A stretch of DNA of 10,428 nucleotides from an uncultured Alphaproteobacteria bacterium (GCA_902619055.1 CACNCW010000029.1:1-10428); one strand, 5' to 3'; counted from the stretch's first letter, positions 1-6,744 are shown. Made by a program: numbers and translations. Notes: generated by a model not told the origin, from the sequence alone.

Positions 1-1423
1 CTTTATCAAGAGCATCTTCATACCTTTGATTACAATCTTTAAGCTGTGCTTCCACACCTTTAAGTTGTCCAGTATACAACCCTTGAATAACTAGAGCCAA
101 AGAAGGATCTGGTACTCTAGACTTTGCAGCTACAATACCAACATCTTTATTTCTTACAATTGGATTAGGTCCAACAAGTATGTTTTCAGCAAACATAGCT
201 AAAGCTTGTGCTGATGGTCCGGTTAAACCAGCTTTAGCAACTGCATCTGGATTAACAGCTGGATCTGCGGCACCAACAGTTTGAGCCCAGTAAATTTGAC
301 CTTGCTCAGTTCCCATAAATCTAATCAGGTCACCAGCAAATGGTCCCATTGTACTATTAGCACTTAACCAAAAAGTATTTGATCCACCTTCTGCAATGTA
401 AAGTGGTTGTGCTTCTTTTCCATCTGGAACTGGTTCACTTGCAATACCATATTTCCAATCTGGAGCATCTCTTCCCCAAACTCCAATACACCAAGGACCT
501 TGGAATATCATTCCTGCTGCACCTTGTGGCATCAAAGCTCTAGCTTGAGGAGCATTCATACTCATAACTCCTGGGAAAGCGCTTCCATCTGATTTTAATT
601 GAAGAAGTAATTCAACTGCTTCCATATATTGATCAGATGCAATTTGGAATTTACCATTTTGGAAGTTAATGTGTCTATTTGTAAAACCACCTCTTCCACT
701 ATGTGCTCCACCTACTTGTCCAAATGTATGGACAACATCTTCCCATCGATTAACTTGGTTTCCACCAATGATCCAACCATAATACTGACCATTACCATTT
801 TTAGTAATTTTTTTAGCAGCATCTCTGATTTCAGAATATGTCATACGACCAGCTTGAGGATCATAACCAGCTTCACTCATATATTTTTCACTATACAGAA
901 GACAAGTTCCCGTTCTCTTATTTGCTGTTAAACATGTTCCATAGGTCTTTCCATTGAATTGGTTGACACCAGGAAGATAAACACCACTAGGAAACGCACC
1001 TAACCATTCGTCGATGTTTTCAATGTAGTCATCCCATGGTTGCACCCAACCTTCAGATACTGCAACACCCGGATCCATTCCTATCGGTAATTGGAATACA
1101 TCATGAACAGTTCCATTTCTTATAGCAATTGGAACAATTTTATTTATTTCTTTCCATGGCAAACCATCATATTCAATAGTGATACCTCTTGAAGCTGCAT
1201 ATTCTGGAAATAATTTTTTCCAAAAGACACCTTTCATGTCACCACTATCAATCCATCGCATATTACCACCAGTTGTTGGTAATGGTTTTAGTGGATCAGG
1301 AATATTAAATTCTCCAGCAAATAGTTTTGAAGGTATAGATCCTGCTGACATCATTGCACCCGCAGCAAGAGCTCCTTTCATAACTGTACGTCTAGAGATT
1401 TTTAATTCTTTTTTCTTCTTCAT
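1..1423 (-). CDS. Extracellular solute-binding protein, family 1, Tat-exported (3' end cut by window edge)
   Basis: Probable periplasmic binding component of a CUT1-type ABC importer for a sugar, oligosaccharide or polyol. The frame is open from an ATG at 1423 to the left edge, giving 474 visible residues and no stop, so the C-terminus lies outside. The start is supported by GGGAGG six bases upstream. The leader is a good twin-arginine signal: a lysine-rich n-region, S-R-R-T-V-M-K at residues 10-16, an Ala/Gly/Met-rich hydrophobic stretch, and a likely cleavage after L-F-A (residue 36). The mature part has the look of family-1 binding proteins, for example P-x-G-V-Y-L-P-G-V-N-Q-F-N-G-K-T-Y-G in the first third and Q-G-P-W further on. 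The visible length already matches or exceeds the family's usual 400-500 residues. The permeases expected with it would lie to the left. Family assignment is fairly safe; the substrate is unknown. Confidence 0.85.
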   Translation of the reverse strand, partial: MKKKKELKISRRTVMKGALAAGAMMSAGSIPSKLFAGEFNIPDPLKPLPTTGGNMRWIDSGDMKGVFWKKLFPEYAASRGITIEYDGLPWKEINKIVPIAIRNGTVHDVFQLPIGMDPGVAVSEGWVQPWDDYIENIDEWLGAFPSGVYLPGVNQFNGKTYGTCLTANKRTGTCLLYSEKYMSEAGYDPQAGRMTYSEIRDAAKKITKNGNGQYYGWIIGGNQVNRWEDVVHTFGQVGGAHSGRGGFTNRHINFQNGKFQIASDQYMEAVELLLQLKSDGSAFPGVMSMNAPQARALMPQGAAGMIFQGPWCIGVWGRDAPDWKYGIASEPVPDGKEAQPLYIAEGGSNTFWLSANSTMGPFAGDLIRFMGTEQGQIYWAQTVGAADPAVNPDAVAKAGLTGPSAQALAMFAENILVGPNPIVRNKDVGIVAAKSRVPDPSLALVIQGLYTGQLKGVEAQLKDCNQRYEDALDK

Positions 1424-1446
1424 TAATTCCTCCCTATTTGAATTTT

Positions 1447-1474
1447 ATTTTACGTGAATTAAGCAAAATAACAA
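1447..1474 (-). promoter_or_regulatory. Candidate sigma-70 promoter for the Tat-exported binding protein
   Basis: On the minus strand TTGTTA (1469-1474) and TAAAAT (1447-1452) are separated by 16 bases. The -10 box matches five of six consensus positions and the -35 box four of six. Transcription would start near 1440, giving a short leader that contains the Shine-Dalgarno sequence. Found by eye in AT-rich DNA, where chance matches are common. Confidence 0.4.
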
Positions 1475-1504
1475 TTGAAAATAAATTTAAAATTGTGTTA
1501 ATAT
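1475..1504 (+). promoter_or_regulatory. gloA: Candidate promoter for glyoxalase I
   Basis: TTGAAA (1475-1480) is followed 18 bases later by TAATAT (1499-1504), a weak -10 box with four matches. A start of transcription near 1511 would leave only about six bases before the ATG at 1517. This agrees with the lack of any Shine-Dalgarno sequence there. The site lies back to back with the divergent promoter candidate at 1447-1474. Weak evidence. Confidence 0.3.
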
Positions 1505-1516
1505 TTATTAGTTTTT

Positions 1517-1942
1517 ATGAAATATTTACACACAATGGTGAGGGTTGAGAACATTGATACTTCTCTAGATTTTTACTGTAACAAACTTGGATTAAAAGAG
1601 GTGCGACGAGTTGACAATGAAAAAGGTCGTTTTACCCTAATATTTTTAGCTGCTGAAAATAGCGATGAAAGAACAGGTCTTCTTGAACTAACATATAATT
1701 GGGATCCGGAAAAATATACTGGAGGAAGAAACTTTGGTCATCTAGCTTACAGTGTTAACAATATTTATGAAGTGTGTGAAAAATTAATGAACAACGGCGT
1801 CACAATTAATAGACCACCTCGTGATGGACATATGGCTTTTGTTCGCTCTCCCGATGGAATTTCCATTGAGATCTTACAAGAAGGGGAATCTTTACCTCAA
1901 CAAGAACCATGGAAGTCTATGGAAAATTCTGGTTCTTGGTAG
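1517..1942 (+). CDS. gloA: Glyoxalase I (lactoylglutathione lyase)
   Basis: Cytoplasmic metalloenzyme that isomerises the hemithioacetal of methylglyoxal and glutathione to S-lactoylglutathione, the first step of methylglyoxal detoxification. The 141-residue length is close to that of the E. coli enzyme (about 135). Two beta-alpha-beta-beta-beta VOC modules can be followed. All four expected metal ligands are visible: His5 (M-K-Y-L-H), Glu57 (L-L-E-L-T), His75 (G-H-L-A-Y) and Glu118 (I-S-I-E-I-L). Their positions almost equal E. coli GloA H5/E56/H74/E122. Other signatures are N-x-D-x-S-L-D-F-Y near residue 12 and F-V-R-S-P-D-G-I near 108. No Shine-Dalgarno sequence precedes the ATG; the leader may be only a few bases. 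It is the only plus-strand gene here, divergent from the Tat-exported binding protein, and its stop lies one base from the convergent desaturase stop. Methylglyoxal arises from sugar breakdown, so the sugar-uptake surroundings make sense. Confidence 0.95.
   Translation: MKYLHTMVRVENIDTSLDFYCNKLGLKEVRRVDNEKGRFTLIFLAAENSDERTGLLELTYNWDPEKYTGGRNFGHLAYSVNNIYEVCEKLMNNGVTINRPPRDGHMAFVRSPDGISIEILQEGESLPQQEPWKSMENSGSW
1901..1938 (+). terminator. Possible terminator hairpin inside the 3' end of gloA
   Basis: A perfect nine-base inverted repeat, CAAGAACCA (1901-1909) and TGGTTCTTG (1930-1938), encloses a 20-base loop. It ends four bases before the end of the gloA stop codon. On the plus strand it is followed by a U-rich but interrupted stretch (GTAGTTTAATTATTTAATTT). 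There is only one base between the convergent stop codons, so a terminator would have to lie inside a coding end. The long loop and imperfect U-tract make this uncertain. Confidence 0.3.
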
Positions 1943-1943
1943 T

Positions 1944-2927
1944 TTAATTATTTAATTTAACTTTATAATATTTATTTTGATCAGTAGCCAAAGATATAAC
2001 AGCTGGCAAAACTTTTTTATAAAAATCAAAAAGACTCGTGAAAGGTTGTGGTAATTCTTTATCAATTTCTTTTCGTAATTTTTTTAAATTGTATGAAGGC
2101 ACCATAGGAAACATATGATGCTCTAAATGATATTCCATATGCCAATATAAAAAACTTAATATTGGATTTATTCTAACAGAGTAAGTGCTTAAGCGGTGAT
2201 CTTTTGTGTCAACTTTAGCAGCTAGGTGTTGAGTCACATTTACGGCAAACCAAATTGGCTTCCCAATATAAGTTGGTAAAATAATATAAATTATTGGTAA
2301 GAAAGAACCTAAGTAAAAAGAATATGCAATAACTGTTAACCAAATAAAAACATATAATCTTGAGTTCCAAAGAATTTTTTTCTTTTCTTCTTTAGGCGCT
2401 GTTATATCAATAACTGGAGTGAATTTTCCAAAAGCATGTTTTAGAACTTCAAACTTAATTAATTTATGTGGGTATAATAAATCTGTAAGAGGTATAAAAT
2501 TCAAAAAGAATGCAAATAATTCTATCGGTCTTGATACTTGTATTTCGTGATCATAATCATCTTCTGTTTGTAATGTCTTTGAATGATGGAAAGTATGGCT
2601 CCAACGCCATCTAAAACCTTCAAAGTCACACATGAAAGAACTGATATGATAAAAAAATTCATTTATCCAACGAGTCTTGAATGCAGTTCGATGAACAGTT
2701 TCATGCCAGTTCGCTACACTGAACGCATAAATCGTACCATAAATAAAAAAGAATAGATATGTCCACCACGTACCTAAAGTAATGTATGCTAAATATCCTG
2801 AAATAAATAAAGATAAAAAATAAAAGAAGAAATGGATTAGTCCAGGTAGATCTCTTCTTTTACTTAAGGCTTTTAATTTTTTTCTGTCGACTTCTGGTCT
2901 GTACCAATCATCGAGATTAACTTCCAT
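1944..2927 (-). CDS. Membrane fatty-acid-desaturase-family oxygenase (MocD-like?)
   Basis: Integral-membrane non-haem di-iron enzyme of 327 residues. The three diagnostic histidine boxes are present: H-E-T-V-H (75-79), H-T-F-H-H (111-115) and H-L-E-H-H (267-271), plus an extra His at 234 in V-T-Q-H. Hydrophobic segments lie around 31-50, 55-72, 136-153 and 190-232, the usual two-hairpin layout with the boxes on the cytoplasmic face. The C-terminal part (D-H-R-L-S-T around 243, then L-Y-W-H-M-E-Y-H-L-E-H-H-M-F-P-M-V-P) recalls, from memory, the subgroup annotated as rhizopine-catabolism MocD or hydrocarbon oxygenase rather than a classic acyl-lipid desaturase. That subgroup call is uncertain. 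No ferredoxin or reductase partner is in the window. It is last in the minus-strand operon, 14 bases after the PhyH gene, with no Shine-Dalgarno sequence, so translation may be coupled. The substrate could be a lipid or an imported small molecule. Confidence 0.88.
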   Translation of the reverse strand: MEVNLDDWYRPEVDRKKLKALSKRRDLPGLIHFFFYFLSLFISGYLAYITLGTWWTYLFFFIYGTIYAFSVANWHETVHRTAFKTRWINEFFYHISSFMCDFEGFRWRWSHTFHHSKTLQTEDDYDHEIQVSRPIELFAFFLNFIPLTDLLYPHKLIKFEVLKHAFGKFTPVIDITAPKEEKKKILWNSRLYVFIWLTVIAYSFYLGSFLPIIYIILPTYIGKPIWFAVNVTQHLAAKVDTKDHRLSTYSVRINPILSFLYWHMEYHLEHHMFPMVPSYNLKKLRKEIDKELPQPFTSLFDFYKKVLPAVISLATDQNKYYKVKLNN

Positions 2928-2931
2928 GCTT

Positions 2932-2950
2932 GATAATTAAATTAATTATC
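2932..2950. repeat. 19-base AT-rich perfect palindrome at the PhyH/desaturase junction
   Basis: GATAATTAA (2932-2940), one central A (2941), then TTAATTATC (2942-2950): two nine-base arms in perfect inverted symmetry. It covers the last codons and stop of the PhyH gene and most of the 14-base gap before the desaturase ATG at 2927. It could be a dyad operator, a weak RNA hairpin or chance in AT-rich sequence. The part inside the coding end (D-N-stop) is also constrained by the protein. Confidence 0.5.
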
Positions 2951-3877
2951 CCAACGATCTAACCATGACCCATCAACTGTGGAGTCAAATTGGTCTTTTT
3001 TTGAAGTCCCTCTAAATTTAGTGTGTTGTTCTTCATAACCTTTAAACCAAGAGTCCCAATCAGCTGTATAACTTGGATCTTCTGATTTTCTCATTATGAT
3101 TGGATCAACCAAACCAGTGTGAAAACCAGCTTCATCTTTTGGATTTTGAAATCTTAGGTCAACGCTCCACCTTACATCCTCAGATAAATTTTCAAGTGAT
3201 CGATGAGGAACTAATTGATGTAAAAATAGAACTGAGCCAGCCTTCATTTCACAAGTAACGACTTTCTCCTCTGGAATATCTTTGTCTTCAATAAATAAAT
3301 ACCAAGAATCTTTTACTGAACCATCTTTCTTTTCTAATTTATGATTCAAAACTCTTTCAGGTCTATGTCCTCCAGGAACAACTTGCATGCATCCATTATT
3401 TTTATTTACATCTAGAAATGGAATCCACGCAGCAGGCTGAGTGGTTTTTTCTGCTCCATCTTTTAAATAAGCAGAGTCTTGGTGCCATGGAACTGTCATC
3501 CTAGCTGTCTGAGGTGTTTTAGATCTAATATTCCAAACTGGATGACCAGAAATATCTTTGCCAACCCAATTTTCAACCATATCTAAAAGTTTTTTTGATC
3601 CCCAAAGATTTGCAAGAGCTGGTTTTAATTCCCCTCTATGATGTATTAATACGGAAGAACCTTTAAAATCTCTTTCGAGAGCAGCTAGTCTTTTAAAGAC
3701 ATCTTTATCATCATGTTTGTTTGTAATTTTTCCAGCTTGAAAAGCTTTTTCTGCAAAATCATCAACAATTTCTTCAAATTCATTTAATATTGGATTTAAA
3801 TCATCCATACTAAAAACATTTTCAACGATCGTATAACCTTCTTCGTTATATTGTTTTATTTGCGCATCACTAATCAT
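2942..3877 (-). CDS. Phytanoyl-CoA dioxygenase (PhyH) family Fe(II)/2-oxoglutarate oxygenase
   Basis: Soluble hydroxylase of the PhyH family, using O2 and 2-oxoglutarate on an unknown substrate; 311 residues from the chosen start. The iron-binding facial triad is visible: His132 and Asp134 in P-W-H-Q-D-S-A-Y, and His225 in L-V-P-H-R-S. Arg236 in D-V-R-W, eleven residues further on, is the expected 2-oxoglutarate anchor. The N-terminus (Y-N-E-E-G-Y-T-I-V-E-N-V-F) and the core Q-V-V-P-G-G-H-R are typical of the family. A longer frame opening with TTG at 3889 exists, but GGGAGG lies inside that extension, ideally spaced before the ATG at 3877, so I take 3877. It starts 14 bases after ATPase 1 and precedes the desaturase by 14 bases. 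The ectoine-hydroxylase signature is not present. Family certain, substrate unknown: lipid, modified sugar or other small molecule. Confidence 0.92.
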   Translation of the reverse strand: MISDAQIKQYNEEGYTIVENVFSMDDLNPILNEFEEIVDDFAEKAFQAGKITNKHDDKDVFKRLAALERDFKGSSVLIHHRGELKPALANLWGSKKLLDMVENWVGKDISGHPVWNIRSKTPQTARMTVPWHQDSAYLKDGAEKTTQPAAWIPFLDVNKNNGCMQVVPGGHRPERVLNHKLEKKDGSVKDSWYLFIEDKDIPEEKVVTCEMKAGSVLFLHQLVPHRSLENLSEDVRWSVDLRFQNPKDEAGFHTGLVDPIIMRKSEDPSYTADWDSWFKGYEEQHTKFRGTSKKDQFDSTVDGSWLDRWDN

Positions 3878-3891
3878 AATTCCTCCCAAAA

Positions 3892-4629
3892 TTATCCATT
3901 CACTAATAAATCAGTTAGATGATCTATTGTTGTGTCTTTTTTATCCAAATCAGCAATTTTTTCACCTCTTGCCATTACACATAAATGATCAGCAATTGGA
4001 TATACATGACTCAAGTTGTGAGTAATAAATATTGATGTCACGCCTTGGCTTTTTAATCCTTCTACAAACCTTAGTACTTTATTTGTTTCTTTTACTGATA
4101 AGTGGTTTGTTGGTTCGTCTAATATTAAAACTTTTGATTTAAAATACATTGCTCTTGCAATCACAACACCTTGTCTTTCTCCTCCAGACAATTGGTTAAC
4201 TGGTGTATCTGGAGATCGAAGATGCAGTTCAACATCTGTTAATGCTTTCATCGCATCGTCCTGCATGGTTTTAGTTTTCATTAAACCAAAATTGCCAACA
4301 TTATATTGAGTTTGTTCACGTCCAATAAAAATATTTCTTGCAATAGACATTTCAGGGATCAAAGCCGAATACTGATAAATTGTTTCAATACCTAAATTCA
4401 TTGCTTCTTTTGTAGATTTAAATTTAACCTTATTACCTTCAAAATATATATGACCTGAATCAGGTTGATGTGCGCCAGATAAGATTTTAATTAATGTTGA
4501 TTTACCAGCACCATTGTCTCCAATAAGACCAACAACAGAGTCTTTTTTTATCTTTAAGCTTAAATCTTTTAAAGCATGAACTCCTGAATAGTATTTGTTT
4601 AGACCCTCACAAACTATTATATCTTCCAT
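3892..4629 (-). CDS. Sugar ABC importer ATPase, half-size FrcA-like (CUT2 system 1)
   Basis: Cytoplasmic ATP-hydrolysing subunit driving permease 1. It has 245 residues and one nucleotide-binding domain only, unlike RbsA, XylG or MglA, which carry two in about 500 residues. Motifs in order: Walker A G-D-N-G-A-G-K-S-T (37-45), Q-loop Gln86 in I-Y-Q-Y-S, signature L-S-G-G-E-R-Q (147-153), Walker B V-L-I-L-D-E (167-172) with D-E-P-T-N-H-L-S, and switch His204 in I-T-H-N. All catalytic residues are present, so it should work as a homodimer, as thought for FrcA of the rhizobial fructose importer. It starts two bases after the permease 1 stop with AAGGA seven bases before its ATG, and lies 14 bases before the PhyH start. 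Tight spacing indicates a single transcript. Confidence 0.95.
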   Translation of the reverse strand: MEDIIVCEGLNKYYSGVHALKDLSLKIKKDSVVGLIGDNGAGKSTLIKILSGAHQPDSGHIYFEGNKVKFKSTKEAMNLGIETIYQYSALIPEMSIARNIFIGREQTQYNVGNFGLMKTKTMQDDAMKALTDVELHLRSPDTPVNQLSGGERQGVVIARAMYFKSKVLILDEPTNHLSVKETNKVLRFVEGLKSQGVTSIFITHNLSHVYPIADHLCVMARGEKIADLDKKDTTIDHLTDLLVNG

Positions 4630-4631
4630 CT

Positions 4632-5612
4632 TTAATCCTTTGCCTTGTTTTGACCAATTCGTGTCGCTCTTCTACTTATATAAGTATTAAACACTACGGC
4701 TATGATAATTAAAGAACCTAAACCTGCTCTAAACCATTCCGCATCTATTCTAGCCATAATGATTCCACTTTCTAAAAACCTAATTAGTATTGCGCCAATA
4801 ACGGCACCAAAAACTGTTCCGATACCTCCAAATAAACTGACACCGCCAATAACTGCTGCAGCAATTGACTCTAGTTCTAATAAGTATCCTTGAGATGGTA
4901 ATGGTGCTTCCAATCTAAATGTTTGAATCATTCCAGCAAAGCCAGCTAAGAAACCGCATAAGATGAAACAAAACATTTTAACGTTTCCAGTCTTTATTCC
5001 CATTGAAGATGCTGCGTTTTGATCTCCGCCAGTTGCATAGATCCAGTTACCAACATTACTTCTGTGAAGCATAACACCTAAAACCACGGCAACTAAAAGA
5101 GCCCAGTACAAGGAAGCTCTAAATAACTCAAATTGATAAACGAATAACTCATTTGGTAAAATATGAGGAAATGGTGGTGGAAATCCTGCAGTAGCTACAG
5201 TTGTAAGACTTCTAGCAATATAGAGCATTCCAAGAGTTGCGATGAAAGAAGGGATTCCAAATCTTAAGGTAATAAATCCATTAACAAAACCAACAATAAT
5301 ACCAATCATTAATCCTAGAAAAATAGCGAACCAAGGTGGTATCCCTTGATGCACCATTTGTACAATAGTCATTGGGACTAATGCAAAAACAGAGCCTACA
5401 GATAAATCAAATTCACCTGAGATCATTAATATTGCGATGCCAATAGCAACAATAATATATTCGGGTGTAATACCCATAACTATTCTTATATTTCTTGCAT
5501 CTAAAAATCTTTCATTAGCAATATAAAATCCAATCATTATTGCTAGGAACATTAAGAAGGTTGCTACTTCTGGTCTTACTAATAAACTTCTAAGACTAAA
5601 ATTTTTACTCAT
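4632..5612 (-). CDS. Sugar ABC importer permease, RbsC/FrcB-like (CUT2 system 1)
   Basis: Inner-membrane channel subunit of the BPD_transp_2 family; 326 residues, normal for the family, with about eight to ten hydrophobic segments. Family signatures: F-D-L-S-V-G-S (68-74), the cytoplasmic loop I-Y-A-T-G-G-D-Q-N-A-A-S-S-M-G-I (191-206) that contacts the ATPase, L-C-G-F-L-A-G (218-224), and G-G-V-S-L-F-G-G-I-G-T (256-266) before the last helices. The N-terminal M-S-K-N-F-S-L-R is short and basic, as expected inside the cell. The ATG at 5612 lacks a Shine-Dalgarno sequence; it follows an A/T-only stretch just downstream of the hairpin at 5633-5660. Only 13 bases separate the U-tract from the ATG, so this gene must be transcribed from the binding-protein promoter by read-through. 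Confidence 0.95.
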   Translation of the reverse strand: MSKNFSLRSLLVRPEVATFLMFLAIMIGFYIANERFLDARNIRIVMGITPEYIIVAIGIAILMISGEFDLSVGSVFALVPMTIVQMVHQGIPPWFAIFLGLMIGIIVGFVNGFITLRFGIPSFIATLGMLYIARSLTTVATAGFPPPFPHILPNELFVYQFELFRASLYWALLVAVVLGVMLHRSNVGNWIYATGGDQNAASSMGIKTGNVKMFCFILCGFLAGFAGMIQTFRLEAPLPSQGYLLELESIAAAVIGGVSLFGGIGTVFGAVIGAILIRFLESGIIMARIDAEWFRAGLGSLIIIAVVFNTYISRRATRIGQNKAKD

Positions 5613-5625
5613 ATTTTTTTATTTT

Positions 5626-5660
5626 AAAAAAAAACCAGGCTCTATTTAAAGAGCCTGGTT
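5626..5660 (-). terminator. Hairpin with nine-U tract between binding protein 1 and permease 1 (attenuating terminator)
   Basis: Perfect 11-base stem, AACCAGGCTCT (5633-5643) with AGAGCCTGGTT (5650-5660), and a six-base loop (5644-5649). On the minus strand it is followed at once by a run of nine U (5626-5634, overlapping the stem base), the form of a factor-independent terminator. It begins seven bases after the binding-protein stop. The three following genes and the desaturase are on the same strand with no promoter space, so it probably terminates only partly. It would also protect the upstream mRNA from 3' decay, giving excess binding protein. Confidence 0.9.
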
Positions 5661-5667
5661 AAGATAT

Positions 5668-6633
5668 TTATCTAACTGACATTCCTTTGAATGATCTGAT
5701 TGTTTCAACATCATCAGGACCAATCATAGCTTTACCAGTGTTGATATCTAGTGCACTTAAACCATACTTGTTCATTAAGTATAATTGGTGAACTGACATG
5801 TAACCTTGGTAGTATGGTTGTTGGTCAACTGTTAGTTGAACATAACCTTTGTCCATTTCTTCGAAAACTACGTCAACTAAGTCAAAACCAGCAAGAAGTA
5901 TTTCACCAGGTCCGTAACCTAAGTTTCTTACTGCTGCAGCTGCACCAGCTTCCCAGAAACCTACATCAAGATATGCAGTTGTATTTGGGTTAGCTTGAAC
6001 ATAAGCTGCCACTCTGTTTCCAACAGTTGAAAGATCTAGACCTGACTCGATTTTCTCATAAGTTACTTTTCTATCAGGGTTAGCTGCTTTGTAATCTTCC
6101 ATGAAACGTGCAATACCGTTTCCTCTAGTGTATGCCCATGATTGGTTCATGTCTGCAACACCGATTAGAACGTGAATATCTCCATCAGGAAACATTTCAG
6201 AAAGATTAGCTGTTAATTCATAACCAGCTGCTTCTAAGTCTTGTCCAACATATGCTAGTCTGTTACTACCAGCAGCACCTTCTGGATCATCAGTATTAGC
6301 TGTAATTACTGGAATACCAGCAGCTAATGCTTCATCAACTGCAGCATCAAAGATAGTTGGGTTAGTAATTGTAGTTACGATACCATCAACACCTTGAGCT
6401 ATTGAAGACTCTAAGTTTTGTAATTGCTCTTGTTGGTCTCCATCACCTGAAAGAGTTAACATTTGGCAATCAGCATTAATTTGTGCACAAGCATCTTTAA
6501 AACCTTTGTGAACAGCTGCCCAGAAAGCATTGTTCGTATCACTGTGCATTACGAAGTTAAATTTGTATTCTGCCTTCGCTGAAGTAGCAAAAAGCGCTAC
6601 AGAGGCAAGAATAATTGAAGCAATTTTTTTCAT
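5668..6633 (-). CDS. Periplasmic sugar-binding protein, Peripla_BP_4 family (CUT2 system 1)
   Basis: Captures substrate in the periplasm and hands it to permease 1. It has 321 residues. The start at 6633 is supported by AGGAGG seven bases upstream. Sec signal peptide: M-K-K-I, a hydrophobic core to about residue 17, cleavage probably after A-K-A (21). The mature protein has the two-lobed type I fold pattern. N-N-A-F-W (34-38) opens lobe 1, followed by G-V-D-G-I (81-85) and G-I-P-V-I-T (106-111). Lobe 2 has A-Y-T-R-G-N-G (167-173, Arg170), G-F-D-L (249-252, Asp251) and D-Q-Q-P-Y-Y-Q-G-Y (270-278). Arg170, Asp251 and the Q-Q-P turn sit where RbsB places ribose contacts. The N-terminal pocket differs strongly from binding protein 2, so the ligand is probably different. 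First gene of system 1, followed by the attenuating hairpin and its permease. Ligand unknown. Confidence 0.93.
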   Translation of the reverse strand: MKKIASIILASVALFATSAKAEYKFNFVMHSDTNNAFWAAVHKGFKDACAQINADCQMLTLSGDGDQQEQLQNLESSIAQGVDGIVTTITNPTIFDAAVDEALAAGIPVITANTDDPEGAAGSNRLAYVGQDLEAAGYELTANLSEMFPDGDIHVLIGVADMNQSWAYTRGNGIARFMEDYKAANPDRKVTYEKIESGLDLSTVGNRVAAYVQANPNTTAYLDVGFWEAGAAAAVRNLGYGPGEILLAGFDLVDVVFEEMDKGYVQLTVDQQPYYQGYMSVHQLYLMNKYGLSALDINTGKAMIGPDDVETIRSFKGMSVR

Positions 6634-6713
6634 GCATTCCTCCTATAAATAATATTTTCCTAGCAAGAATGGGTATGTAAAACAAGGAGAAATATCAGGA
6701 ATTAGTCTGTAAA

Positions 6714-6741
6714 ATTATCGCACTAATCAATAGCTAAGCAA
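6714..6741 (-). promoter_or_regulatory. Candidate promoter in the 111-base gap before binding protein 1
   Basis: Minus-strand TTGCTT (6736-6741) and GATAAT (6714-6719) are spaced by 16 bases. The -10 box matches five of six consensus positions, the -35 box only three. A start near 6707 would give a leader of about 74 bases before the ATG at 6633. There is no terminator between the dehydrogenase and this gene, so read-through transcription is also possible. The rest of the gap shows no convincing operator or riboswitch. Confidence 0.3.
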
Positions 6742-6744
6742 ATT

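Noticed and set aside
407..1457. Plus-strand open frames at 407-592, 629-931 and 1179-1457
   Set aside because: They lie opposite the Tat-exported binding protein, have low-complexity Ser/Ile/Phe-rich products and no recognisable motif or ribosome-binding site; shadows of the real gene.
2942..3877. Ectoine hydroxylase (EctD) as identity of the PhyH protein
   Set aside because: The EctD signature around the first iron ligands is absent (here P-W-H-Q-D-S-A-Y-L) and no ectoine synthesis genes are nearby.
3878..3889. Longer PhyH start at a TTG (3889)
   Set aside because: The added four codons contain the GGGAGG ribosome-binding site that is correctly spaced for the ATG at 3877.
4702..5993. Plus-strand open frames at 4702-4893 and 5751-5993
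   Set aside because: Antisense to permease 1 and binding protein 1; no protein-like features.
6634..6744. Possible riboswitch or small RNA in the gap before binding protein 1
   Set aside because: No stable stem, terminator or recognisable conserved aptamer core could be found by eye.
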